Part shown: positions 1 through 6,725 of the stretch, piece after piece
Layout of the letters: each line of letters opens with the position of its first letter
Numbering within the stretch: position 1 is the first letter of the stretch
Source of the DNA: an uncultured Oscillibacter sp.
GTDB taxonomy: Bacteria > Bacillota > Clostridia > Oscillospirales > Oscillospiraceae
Assembly (NCBI GenBank): GCA_902490355.1
Contig: CABUDN010000061.1
Coordinates: 1 to 13,930, forward strand
Reading direction: 5' to 3'
DNA length: 13,930 bases
Notes under the pieces: generated by a model
Database searches by the model: none
Seen by the model: only the letters and a program-made list of their open reading frames with translations
Told to the model about the DNA's origin: nothing
Made by a program: the position numbers and the translations under genes

Positions 1-46
1 CATCCCGCACGGAACTGCCGCCGAATTTCTGTACGATCAAACTCAT
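1..46 (-). CDS. lysC: Aspartate kinase, N-terminal fragment (runs off the window)
   Basis: Only the first 15 codons are inside the window. They read MSLIVQKFGGSSVRD, which contains the KFGGSSV nucleotide-binding signature at the start of aspartokinases. The enzyme phosphorylates aspartate, the first step towards lysine/diaminopimelate, threonine and methionine. A GAGGG Shine-Dalgarno element lies about 7 bases before the ATG (44-46). The gene follows homoserine dehydrogenase on the same strand after a 66-base gap, so the two steps that control the aspartate family are adjacent. The signature is specific, but which aspartokinase class this is, and whether it carries ACT domains, cannot be seen here. 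Confidence 0.88.
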   Translation of the reverse strand, partial: MSLIVQKFGGSSVRD

Positions 47-83
47 AGTGTTTCCCTCTTTGCTTTAGATTCTGCGCCGCTCC

Positions 84-89
84 ATTATA
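84..89 (-). promoter_or_regulatory. Possible -10 box before lysC
   Basis: A perfect TATAAT on the minus strand lies in the 66-base gap between hom and lysC, about 38 bases before the lysC start codon. At spacings of 15 to 18 bases I find no convincing -35 hexamer (the candidates resemble AACACA or ACACAA). It may be a weak or activator-dependent start site, or chance. lysC may simply be read through from hom. Confidence 0.25.
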
Positions 90-112
90 CGCCGCAGGGG
101 CTGTCTTGTGTT

Positions 113-1306
113 TCAGGCCAGCACCCGCATACACGCCAGCACATTGAGCCGCTGGGACTGGTCTGCGGCATCCTGTCCGCTGATGGCGTCGGTCAGGAAC
201 GCGGTTTCTCCGTCTTCACTGAGGACTTCCACCTGGCCAAAGGCCATGGCGGCATCAGTCAGGCTGCCTTCAATGCGGAAATAATAGCGGGTGCGCAGCT
301 GTGCCGGATCCACAAATCCGGTGGGATCCGCCGACCAGCCGATCTCCTCCCGCCGGGGACTTGCCTGCAAACATTCCATCACATCCGCCACACAGGCCGA
401 AGCGGTAGGCAGCTCCCCGGCACCCTTGCCGTAGAACATCACATCGCCGGTGGCGTTTCCCCGGATCATCACGGCGTTGAACACGTCTTCCACATTGGCA
501 ATGGGGTTATCCTCCGGAATCAGGTGGGGCGCCACATAGGCCGTCCGGCCGCCGCCGGGCATCCGCACGGCCCGGCCCAGGAGTTTAATCCGGTAGCCGG
601 CCCTCTGTGCGATCTTCACATCCCGCAAAGACAGGTGGGAAATTCCCTCCATGGGCACCACTGCCGGATCCACCTGGTAGCCAAAGGCCAGATCCGCCAG
701 GATACAGATCTTGCGTCCGGCGTCAATTCCCTCCACGTCGGCGGTGGGATCCGCTTCAGCGTAGCCCTTGGCCTGGGCCTCCCGCAGGGCATCGGAGAAA
801 AAGGCGCCGGTGCGGACCATGCGGGAGAGAATGTAGTTGGTGGTACCGTTGAGGATGCCGTACACCTCATCAATGCGGTTGGCCGCCATGCACTGGGTCA
901 GGGGATGGAGCACGGGAATGCCGCCGCCCACGCTGGCCTCAAAGAGATAGCTGACATTCTTTTTCCGGGCCAGCGCCAGCAGCTCGCAGCCGCGCTCCGC
1001 CACCAGCTGCTTATTGGCGGTCACCACATGCTTGCCCGCCTGGAGCGCCCGCTTCGTGTACTCATAAGCCGCCTCCACACCGCCGATGGTCTCTACCACC
1101 ACCCGGATGCTCTCATCCTCTTCGATTTTGCGGAAGTCATCCGTCATCAGCTGACGGTAGGGACCATCCTTAAAGTGACGGACCAGAATGGCCTTGACCT
1201 GGAGGGGCTCCCCCAGTTTCCGTTCGATCTGTTTGGCGTTTTCCGCCACCACCTTGGCAACACCAGTCCCCACAGTTCCAAGGCCCAGAATCGCGATTTG
1301 TATCAT
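113..1306 (-). CDS. hom: Homoserine dehydrogenase
   Basis: Reduces aspartate semialdehyde to homoserine with NAD(P)H, committing carbon to threonine and methionine. The protein is 397 residues from the chosen ATG at 1304-1306. An upstream in-frame ATG at 1337-1339 lies inside the preceding gene; the chosen one is preceded by AGAGGAAG at 1313-1320. Visible motifs: Rossmann loop GLGTVGTG (8-15), TANKQLVA (about 97-103), FEASVGGGIPV (122-132), ILNGTTNYIL (151-160), and the catalytic block ADPTADVEGIDAGRK, with E184, D195 and K199 spaced as the catalytic residues of the yeast enzyme. The C-terminus (about 348-397) starts like an ACT domain (RYYFRI) and ends like one (NVLACMRVL), but lacks the usual D-x-PG-V-L helix region. 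The whole protein is about 36 residues shorter than the 433-residue Bacillus enzyme. Its start lies 13 bases inside the stop-codon region of pheB's neighbour gap, so translation is probably coupled to pheB. Confidence 0.95.
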   Translation of the reverse strand: MIQIAILGLGTVGTGVAKVVAENAKQIERKLGEPLQVKAILVRHFKDGPYRQLMTDDFRKIEEDESIRVVVETIGGVEAAYEYTKRALQAGKHVVTANKQLVAERGCELLALARKKNVSYLFEASVGGGIPVLHPLTQCMAANRIDEVYGILNGTTNYILSRMVRTGAFFSDALREAQAKGYAEADPTADVEGIDAGRKICILADLAFGYQVDPAVVPMEGISHLSLRDVKIAQRAGYRIKLLGRAVRMPGGGRTAYVAPHLIPEDNPIANVEDVFNAVMIRGNATGDVMFYGKGAGELPTASACVADVMECLQASPRREEIGWSADPTGFVDPAQLRTRYYFRIEGSLTDAAMAFGQVEVLSEDGETAFLTDAISGQDAADQSQRLNVLACMRVLA

Positions 1307-1319
1307 CTCATTCTTCCTC

Positions 1320-1760
1320 TCAGCCTGCCAGAATCTCAAATTTCACCACGCCGTCCAGCCCCGCCACATCGGCCAGGAGCTGCTCCAGGGATTCCGCCAT
1401 ATCGCTGGTCTCGGCAGAAATCGTCACCGCCGCACAGCCGTTGGTGGGAATGCTCTGGTTGATGGTGAGGATATTGGCACCGGAGGTAGCGAACACAGAC
1501 AGCACACGGCTCAGGACACCGGCGGTGTCCTTGAGCATGGCATAAAACGTGATGATATGCTCCGACTTCATGTCGTTGAAAGGCTGCACGGAATCCTTGT
1601 ACTTGTAAAACGCGCTGCGGCTGATTCCCGCCAGACGGGTGGCCGCCCCTACCGTGGATACTTCTCCGGTCTGCATCATGCGTTTGGCTTCTGCCACTTT
1701 GATGAAAATCTCAGGCAGAGCATCCGCCGCTACAATGTAGTACTTAATGGATTTCGCCAT
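1320..1760 (-). CDS. pheB: ACT domain protein of the PheB / UPF0735 family
   Basis: A 146-residue protein. An N-terminal part (about 1-60) holds a helix-turn-helix-like stretch, STVGAATRLAGISRSAFYKY, and the C-terminal part (about 68-146) is a full ACT domain: IITFYAMLKDTAGVLSRVL, then GANILTINQS, then VVKFEIL. ACT domains bind amino acids and regulate aspartate- and aromatic-pathway enzymes. PheB of Bacillus subtilis has this same architecture. The start has a textbook AGGAGG (1770-1775) 9 bases before the ATG. It is the first gene of a pheB-hom-lysC group, and its stop codon lies 13 bases before the hom start. This placement suggests a regulator of homoserine/threonine synthesis, perhaps acting on Hom itself; that role is inferred, not shown. 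Confidence 0.9.
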   Translation of the reverse strand: MAKSIKYYIVAADALPEIFIKVAEAKRMMQTGEVSTVGAATRLAGISRSAFYKYKDSVQPFNDMKSEHIITFYAMLKDTAGVLSRVLSVFATSGANILTINQSIPTNGCAAVTISAETSDMAESLEQLLADVAGLDGVVKFEILAG

Positions 1761-1802
1761 GTTCGTCCGCCTCCTACGGTCATTTGTCTCTATACGTCGC
1801 TC

Positions 1803-1831
1803 ATGGTATCATATTTTTCCCATCTGTGCAA
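1803..1831 (-). promoter_or_regulatory. Predicted SigA-type promoter for pheB-hom-lysC
   Basis: On the minus strand, TTGCAC (1826-1831) and TACCAT (1803-1808) are separated by exactly 17 bases, and the -10 carries an extended TG motif (TGATACCAT). Transcription would begin near 1796, giving a leader of about 36 bases. That is too short for a T-box or amino-acid riboswitch, and none is seen. Both hexamers depart from consensus, so the extended -10 carries much of the case. The rest of the 204-base gap (1761-1964) holds only the terminator of the aminopeptidase gene and A/T-rich sequence upstream of the promoter (AAAAATTTTTT), which could act as an UP element. Confidence 0.45.
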
Positions 1832-1930
1832 CTAAAATCGGGAAAAAATTTTTGGAGAAAACAGGGAAAGTTGTGTACATCCGTCCACAGTCGGTGGGCA
1901 TTTTGACCGATTCCATCTGTCGGAAGACGC

Positions 1931-1958
1931 AAAAGGAGCGCCAAAAGGCGCTCCTTTT
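1931..1958 (-). terminator. Intrinsic terminator after the aminopeptidase gene
   Basis: A perfect 12-bp inverted repeat: AAAAGGAGCGCC (1931-1942), a 4-base loop AAAA, then GGCGCTCCTTTT (1947-1958). Read on the minus strand it starts 6 bases after the aminopeptidase stop codon (1965-1967) and ends in TTTT. It closes the eight-gene run that begins with ddl and separates it from the pheB promoter. Confidence 0.9.
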
Positions 1959-1964
1959 ATCCTG

Positions 1965-3365
1965 TTACTCTGCCTGATAGACGGCTTTCATGCCGCGGTA
2001 GGTCTCATAGCAGTCCAGCTTCGCCACCGTTTCAAAGGGGGCGTGCATGCTCAAAACCGGCACACCGGCATCCAGGGTGGTAATGTTGCGGTTGGCCATA
2101 TAAGCCGCCACGGTGCCGCCGCCGCCGGCGTCCACCCGGCCCAGTTCGGCAATCTGCCAAACCACACCGGCCTCATCAAAGATCCGGCGGACATAGGCCA
2201 CCGTCTCCGCGTCAGCATCGGAGGCGCCGGATTTGCCCCGGGCTCCGGTGTACTTGCACAGGCCCACGCCGTAGTTGAGGTACGCGGCGTTGCGCTTTTC
2301 GTAAACCTCGGCATAATCCGGATCATAAGCGGCCGTGACATCAGCACTGAGGCAGAACGAGTTGGCAAAGCATACCCGAACGGCCACGCCCTGGCTTTCG
2401 CACAGATCCTCCATGAAGGTGTCAAAGGCAGCCGACTGCATGCCGGTCACACCGTCGGAGCCGATCTCCTCCTTATCCGCCAGGACGCAAACTGCGGTCT
2501 TGGCAGGCGTTTCACTCAGGTCCAGCAGGGCCTTCAGGGCGGCATAGGCGCACACCCGGTCGTCATGGCCGTAGGCACCGATCATGCTGCGGTCCAGGCC
2601 GATGTCGCAGGACTTGACCGCCGGGACAGCCTCCAGCTCCGCGGAGGTGAAATCGTCCTCCGTAATGCCGTACTTATCGTGCAGCAGCTGCATCACCGCC
2701 AGCTTCACCCGGCCGCTGTCCTCCTCGTCGCCGATGGGACGGCTGCCGATGAGCAGGTTCAGCGTCTCGCCGGATACCGCCTCGCCCAGGGGCTTTTTGC
2801 TCTGCTCCATCCCCAGGTGGGGCAGCAGATCGGTAATCACCAGCAGGGGATCGCCCGGGTCCGCACCCAGATTCACCGCCACCTGCTCACCGCTCTTGAG
2901 CGCCACCACACCCCGCAGCTCCAGGGGGATCGTCACCCAGTGATACTTGCGGATGCCGCCGTAATAGTGGGTCTTCAGCAGCGCCAGCTCGCTGTCCTCA
3001 TAGAGGGGATTGGGCTTGAGATCCAGACGGGGCGCATCGATATGCGCAGCTGTAATCTGCGCACCATGATCCAGCGTCTCCCGGCCGATGTGGGCCAGCA
3101 TCACCGCCTTGCCCCGGTTGCACACATACACCTTGTCGCCGCTTTTGAGCTGTTCTCCCCGGACATAGGGGCGGTAACCCGCTGCCTCTGCCAGACGCAT
3201 CGTTTCCGCGGCGCACAGCCGCTCGGTCTTGCTGACATCCAGAAACGCCTTGTAAGACGTGCAGTAGTTCTCCATAGCCTCCAGCTGTTCCGGACTCAGC
3301 CGGTCATATCCGTTTTTCCGGCTGGAAAGCAGCTTCTTTTTCAGGTCCTTGATCTCGTCAGACAT
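1965..3365 (-). CDS. M18-family zinc aminopeptidase (aminopeptidase 1 type)
   Basis: A cytoplasmic metallopeptidase of 466 residues, usual for family M18, which removes N-terminal residues (often acidic or hydrophobic) from peptides. The di-zinc ligands and catalytic residues are all recognisable: H108 and D110 in AAHIDAPRLD, D268/D269 in YGHDDRVC, the glutamate pair E299/E300 in ADKEEIGSDG, D342 in SADVTAAYDP and H441 in LSMHAPFE. A strong AAGGAGG lies 8 bases before the ATG at 3363-3365. No signal peptide is present. It is the last gene of the run, 31 bases after the TsaC-CoaE fusion and just before a terminator. It probably serves peptide turnover; the substrate range cannot be read from sequence. 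Confidence 0.95.
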   Translation of the reverse strand: MSDEIKDLKKKLLSSRKNGYDRLSPEQLEAMENYCTSYKAFLDVSKTERLCAAETMRLAEAAGYRPYVRGEQLKSGDKVYVCNRGKAVMLAHIGRETLDHGAQITAAHIDAPRLDLKPNPLYEDSELALLKTHYYGGIRKYHWVTIPLELRGVVALKSGEQVAVNLGADPGDPLLVITDLLPHLGMEQSKKPLGEAVSGETLNLLIGSRPIGDEEDSGRVKLAVMQLLHDKYGITEDDFTSAELEAVPAVKSCDIGLDRSMIGAYGHDDRVCAYAALKALLDLSETPAKTAVCVLADKEEIGSDGVTGMQSAAFDTFMEDLCESQGVAVRVCFANSFCLSADVTAAYDPDYAEVYEKRNAAYLNYGVGLCKYTGARGKSGASDADAETVAYVRRIFDEAGVVWQIAELGRVDAGGGGTVAAYMANRNITTLDAGVPVLSMHAPFETVAKLDCYETYRGMKAVYQAE

Positions 3366-3396
3366 GGTTGATTCCTCCTTTTATAGTCGGAAATGT

Positions 3397-5067
3397 TCAG
3401 ACCGCTCCGTGGCGTTTTTCCTCCCGGATGGCCTCCACCATCCGGTGGAAGAACAACCGGGCGTCGGCCTGAAATGCCTCTGCCGTGTCGGCAGAATTGG
3501 TCAGTTCACAGTCGCATTTGCTCCGATAGTATTCGTCGGCTTTCTGCGCGGAAATCCGCAGGCGGGCATACTGTTCCGTAATTCCGTCCCGGGCCATGAT
3601 CCGCCGCACCCGCAGTTCCAGCGGCGCCGTGACGGCGATGGTCTGGTCGCACAGGTGATCCAGTCCGCTCTCCAGCAGGTTCACCGCATCAATGGCATAC
3701 AGCCCGTCGGGAAGTGCTTCCACTCTGCGCTCAATCTCCGGCACCAGGAAGCGGAAGACGATCTCATTGAGCTGCTCCATCCGGTCCTTGCGGGCAAAGA
3801 CCTCCTCCCCCAGCTTCCGCCGGTTCAGGGACCCGTCACTCTGGAAAACGCCGGGGAACTTTTCATTGATGGCGTTGCGCAGCTCCTCGTTTTCGGCCAG
3901 CATCTCATGGTAAGCCGCATCGCAGTCGATCACCTGGCCGCCCAGCTCCTCAATGGCCCGCAGGGCGCTGGTCTTTCCCGCACCCGTACCGCCGGTAATG
4001 CCCAGCACCACCCGCTGGCTGTCCGCCTCCACCACATGGAAGCCGGCGGCCTTCTTGAGGCGGTTGCCGATGGCAAGGCCCAGTCCCCGGTTATCGGGGC
4101 ACTGCGTGTAAATCTCCGTTACATTACTGTTGTCAAATGTCCGCAGGGCATCAAACACCCGCTGTGCCTGCACCAATTTGTCTCCGCTGGGACCCAGGGT
4201 ATGGACTTCCATGCCCCGGAACAAATCCGCATACTCGTCAAAGCAGATGATGCCCGCGCCCTTCCCTGCCCGGCGCTGAATTTCCCGGGCAGATGCCTCC
4301 GGCGCTCCCGTAACCACCGTCACCGGAGCTTTGGGGGCATAATGCCGGTACTTCATTCCCGGCGCTTTGGGCTTTTCTCCCTCCTGCAGCGGAGCGGTAA
4401 CCGCACGGTCCACATCGATATGGCCGATGAGCCGCTCCAGATCCTCCAGCGGCAGTCCGCCCGGACGCAGCAGGCGGGGCGGCTGGCAGGTCAGATCCAG
4501 AATGGTGGATTCCACACCCACGGAGCAGGGACCGCCGTCCACCACGCCCTCGATCTTGCCGTCCATATCCTCCAGCACATCCTGCGCGGAAGTACAGCTG
4601 GGCCGGCCGGACGTGTTGGCGCTGGGTGCCGCAATGGGCACGCCCGCCTCCCGGATAATAGCCAGGGTGACCGGATGGTTGGGGCAGCGCACGGCGACGG
4701 TATCCAATCCCGCAGTGGTCTCATCCGGCACAATGCTCTGTCTCTGCAGAATCATGGTCAAGGGGCCGGGCCAGAATTTCCGCGCCAGCACATAGGCCAT
4801 GGGCGGAATATTCCGGCAGTACCGGGGCAGCCACTGCGGCCCCGTCACATGGAGGATCAGGGGATTGTCCTGCGGGCGCCCTTTGGCCTCAAAAATCCGC
4901 TTGACGGCCTGTGCGTCCAGGCCGTTGGCTCCCAGGCCATATACCGTTTCCGTGGGGATCGCCACCAGACCGCCCTCCCGCAAAATCTTGGCAGCTGCTG
5001 AGATCTTATCCTCAATTTCCTTTTGCTGACCCTTGGTATCCCGCAGGTCGTAGTAGATCGTCTGCAT
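3397..5067 (-). CDS. Fusion: threonylcarbamoyl-AMP synthase (TsaC/Sua5) plus dephospho-CoA kinase (CoaE)
   Basis: One open frame of 556 residues with two enzymes. Residues 1-200 are a YrdC/TsaC domain: PTETVYGLG (38-46), KGRPQDNPLILH (62-73), PSANTSG (148-154), VESTILDL. It makes threonylcarbamoyl-AMP for the t6A37 tRNA modification. Residues about 236-346 are the Sua5 C-terminal domain after its linker PGMKYRHYAP. Residues about 353-556 are a P-loop kinase of the CoaE type: VLGITGGTGAGKTS (Walker A 359-366), VIDCD (DxD), and the lid RDGITEQYARLRISAQ. CoaE phosphorylates dephospho-CoA in the last step of CoA synthesis. The kinase half differs from E. coli CoaE at two conserved spots: LLHP is replaced by IVFRF, and VPLLVE by DAVNLLE. 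No stop codon, frameshift or internal ribosome site at the junction is apparent. The start has GAGG 7 bases upstream; prfA lies 42 bases before it. Domain calls are firm; activity of the kinase half is less sure. Confidence 0.92.
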   Translation of the reverse strand: MQTIYYDLRDTKGQQKEIEDKISAAAKILREGGLVAIPTETVYGLGANGLDAQAVKRIFEAKGRPQDNPLILHVTGPQWLPRYCRNIPPMAYVLARKFWPGPLTMILQRQSIVPDETTAGLDTVAVRCPNHPVTLAIIREAGVPIAAPSANTSGRPSCTSAQDVLEDMDGKIEGVVDGGPCSVGVESTILDLTCQPPRLLRPGGLPLEDLERLIGHIDVDRAVTAPLQEGEKPKAPGMKYRHYAPKAPVTVVTGAPEASAREIQRRAGKGAGIICFDEYADLFRGMEVHTLGPSGDKLVQAQRVFDALRTFDNSNVTEIYTQCPDNRGLGLAIGNRLKKAAGFHVVEADSQRVVLGITGGTGAGKTSALRAIEELGGQVIDCDAAYHEMLAENEELRNAINEKFPGVFQSDGSLNRRKLGEEVFARKDRMEQLNEIVFRFLVPEIERRVEALPDGLYAIDAVNLLESGLDHLCDQTIAVTAPLELRVRRIMARDGITEQYARLRISAQKADEYYRSKCDCELTNSADTAEAFQADARLFFHRMVEAIREEKRHGAV

Positions 5068-5109
5068 AATTTCGCCTCTATCTCTTTTGATCGGGTTGTT
5101 ACCCGGTGT

Positions 5110-6183
5110 TCACTCCGACGCATCCTCCGCGCCGTTTCGCAGCTTTTCGGCCTGATCCGCCGTCACCAGCGCATCAATCAGCTCATCGAGATCTCCGTCC
5201 ATAATCGCATCGATTTTGTAGAGCGTCAGCCCTATACGGTGATCCGTCACCCGCCCCTGTGGGAAGTTGTAAGTCCGAATCCGCTCGGAGCGGTCGCCGC
5301 TGCCTACCTGGCTTTTTCTCTGCGCGGCGGTGGCAGCGGCCTGCCGTGCCTGCTCCATCTCGTAGAGACGGGACCGCAGCACCCGCATGGCCTTATCTTT
5401 GTTCTTGTACTGACTGCGCTCATCCTGGCATTCCACCACCAGGCCCGTAGGCAGGTGCGTAATGCGGATGGCAGACTCCGTCTTATTGACGTGCTGTCCG
5501 CCGGCTCCGGAGGCCCGGTAGGTGTCGATCTGGAGATCCTTGGGGTCAATCTCACACTCCACTTCCTCCGCCTCCGGCAGCACCGCCACCGTGGCGGCGC
5601 TGGTATGGATGCGTCCGCCGGACTCCGTCTCCGGCACCCGCTGGACCCGGTGAACGCCGGACTCAAATTTCAGGCGGGAATAGACGCCCTCGCCCTCAAC
5701 CAGGACGCTGCACTCCTTCACGCCGCCCAGCTCTGTGGCGTTCATGGACACCGTTTCCATCTTCCAGCCCCGGGACTGGGCATACATCGTGTACATCCGC
5801 AGCAAGGACGCGGCAAACAAAGCGCCTTCCTCACCGCCGACACCGCCCCGGATCTCCATGATGACGCCCCGGCCGTCATTGGGGTCCTTGGGCAGCAGCA
5901 GCAACCGGATCTGCTCCCGGAGCCGCTCCTGCTCCGCCTTGGCCTGCTCCCACTCCTCCTGGGCCAGTTCCCGGAAATCCGGATCATGGAGCAGGGACTC
6001 CGCTTCCGCCCGGGCCTTCGCAACCTGCTGCCAGGCTTGGGCAGCCTGCGCCACGGGAGCCAGCTCCTTGAGCTCCTGATTGACGCGCTTGAGCTTTTCT
6101 GCGTCCGCGTACACAGCCGGGTCCGCCAGCTGCGCCTCCAGATCCTCATAGCGCAGCGCCAGAGCTTTGAGTTTTTCTTCCAT
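5110..6183 (-). CDS. prfA: Peptide chain release factor 1
   Basis: Recognises UAA and UAG in the ribosomal A site and triggers release of the finished chain. At 357 residues it has normal RF1 length. The GGQ loop is at 228-230 in ASGAGGQHVNKTES. The stop-codon tripeptide region reads RVPETESGGRIHTSA, so the P-x-T motif (PET, 184-186) of RF1 is present rather than the SPF of RF2. The N-terminal third is the expected charged, helical domain 1, with GGVGGEEG at 113-120. AAGGAG lies 8 bases before the ATG at 6181-6183, within the arm of an inverted repeat. In many bacteria prfA is followed by its methylase gene prmC and then tsaC; here tsaC-coaE follows directly and prmC is not in the window. Confidence 0.97.
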   Translation of the reverse strand: MEEKLKALALRYEDLEAQLADPAVYADAEKLKRVNQELKELAPVAQAAQAWQQVAKARAEAESLLHDPDFRELAQEEWEQAKAEQERLREQIRLLLLPKDPNDGRGVIMEIRGGVGGEEGALFAASLLRMYTMYAQSRGWKMETVSMNATELGGVKECSVLVEGEGVYSRLKFESGVHRVQRVPETESGGRIHTSAATVAVLPEAEEVECEIDPKDLQIDTYRASGAGGQHVNKTESAIRITHLPTGLVVECQDERSQYKNKDKAMRVLRSRLYEMEQARQAAATAAQRKSQVGSGDRSERIRTYNFPQGRVTDHRIGLTLYKIDAIMDGDLDELIDALVTADQAEKLRNGAEDASE

Positions 6184-6192
6184 ACAACTTCT

Positions 6193-6220
6193 CCTTTCTC
6201 CGTCTTTTCACAGAGAAAGG
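6193..6220 (-). promoter_or_regulatory. Inverted repeat overlapping the prfA ribosome site
   Basis: In the 39-base gap between the flavodoxin gene and prfA, the minus strand carries CCTTTCTC (6213-6220), a 12-base loop and GAGAAAGG (6193-6200), an exact 8-bp match. The second arm contains most of the prfA Shine-Dalgarno sequence AAAGGAG. If the RNA folds, prfA initiation would be reduced. There is no T-run after it, so it does not look like a terminator. Function is inferred. Confidence 0.4.
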
Positions 6221-6222
6221 GA

Positions 6223-6711
6223 CTATTTCTGCTCCAGGAAATCCCGCACCTGACGGAGAAACTCCTCCCGCCAGAACGCATAGCCCACAGCTCCTACCCG
6301 CAGAGATGCGGCAGCCACATGGCCGCACGGAACATAGCGGTCCATCTGCTCGTAGACCTCCTCGCTCTTTTCCTCACTGCCCCGGGTAACCACATAGGCC
6401 GCATCCGGCAGCGCGTTTCCGTACTCCTTCAAGAAAGCCCGGACCACGCTGCTGCACCGGCCCGCCCACACCGGGGTCGCCACAATCACCAGGCGATAGT
6501 CCTTCAGGGGGCGCTGTGTCTCAATGGGGTCCAGGGGATGCGTAGTACGGCGCATCGCCTCCAATCCGCTGCGCAAAAAGCCGCGCCAGCCGCTGCGGTC
6601 CACACCGTCATGCAGCTCCAGCACCTCAGCGTCCAGCTCCCGGGCGATTTTCTCCACCGCCTTTTTGGTATTGCCCGTCCGGGAATAATAGATACATAAG
6701 ATCTCGCTCAT
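6223..6711 (-). CDS. Flavodoxin-like protein
   Basis: A 162-residue protein of flavodoxin fold. It opens with ILCIYYSRTGNTKKAV, where SRTGNT (10-15) is the FMN phosphate-binding loop, and continues with LVIVATPVWAGRCSSVVRAF, the second flavin-contact region seen in this family. It is probably a cytoplasmic FMN-dependent electron carrier or quinone/disulfide reductase. The partner is unknown. GGAGG lies 7 bases before the ATG at 6709-6711, and the gap to the upstream DUF218 gene is only 14 bases, so the two are co-transcribed. Nothing in the sequence links it to a specific pathway. Confidence 0.88.
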   Translation of the reverse strand: MSEILCIYYSRTGNTKKAVEKIARELDAEVLELHDGVDRSGWRGFLRSGLEAMRRTTHPLDPIETQRPLKDYRLVIVATPVWAGRCSSVVRAFLKEYGNALPDAAYVVTRGSEEKSEEVYEQMDRYVPCGHVAAASLRVGAVGYAFWREEFLRQVRDFLEQK

Positions 6712-6725
6712 AGGATTCCTCCAAT

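Noticed and set aside
75..97. CTGCG/CGCAG inverted repeat in the hom-lysC gap as a terminator
   Set aside because: The stem is 5 bp, the loop is long and no T-run follows; lysC is most likely read with hom.
1891..1910. TCGGT/ACCGA inverted repeat upstream of the pheB promoter
   Set aside because: Five base pairs with a 10-base spacer is expected by chance; nothing else supports an operator here.
1761..1964. T-box or amino-acid riboswitch before pheB-hom-lysC
   Set aside because: The predicted leader is only about 36 bases and no T-box sequence or long conserved fold is seen.
3349..6699. Very long open frames on the plus strand (about 550 codons each at 3349-5001 and 5023-6699)
   Set aside because: They lie antisense to tsaC-coaE, prfA and the flavodoxin gene, have low-complexity His/Arg/Gln/Leu-rich products without domains, and are expected from the G/C-rich third positions of the real genes.
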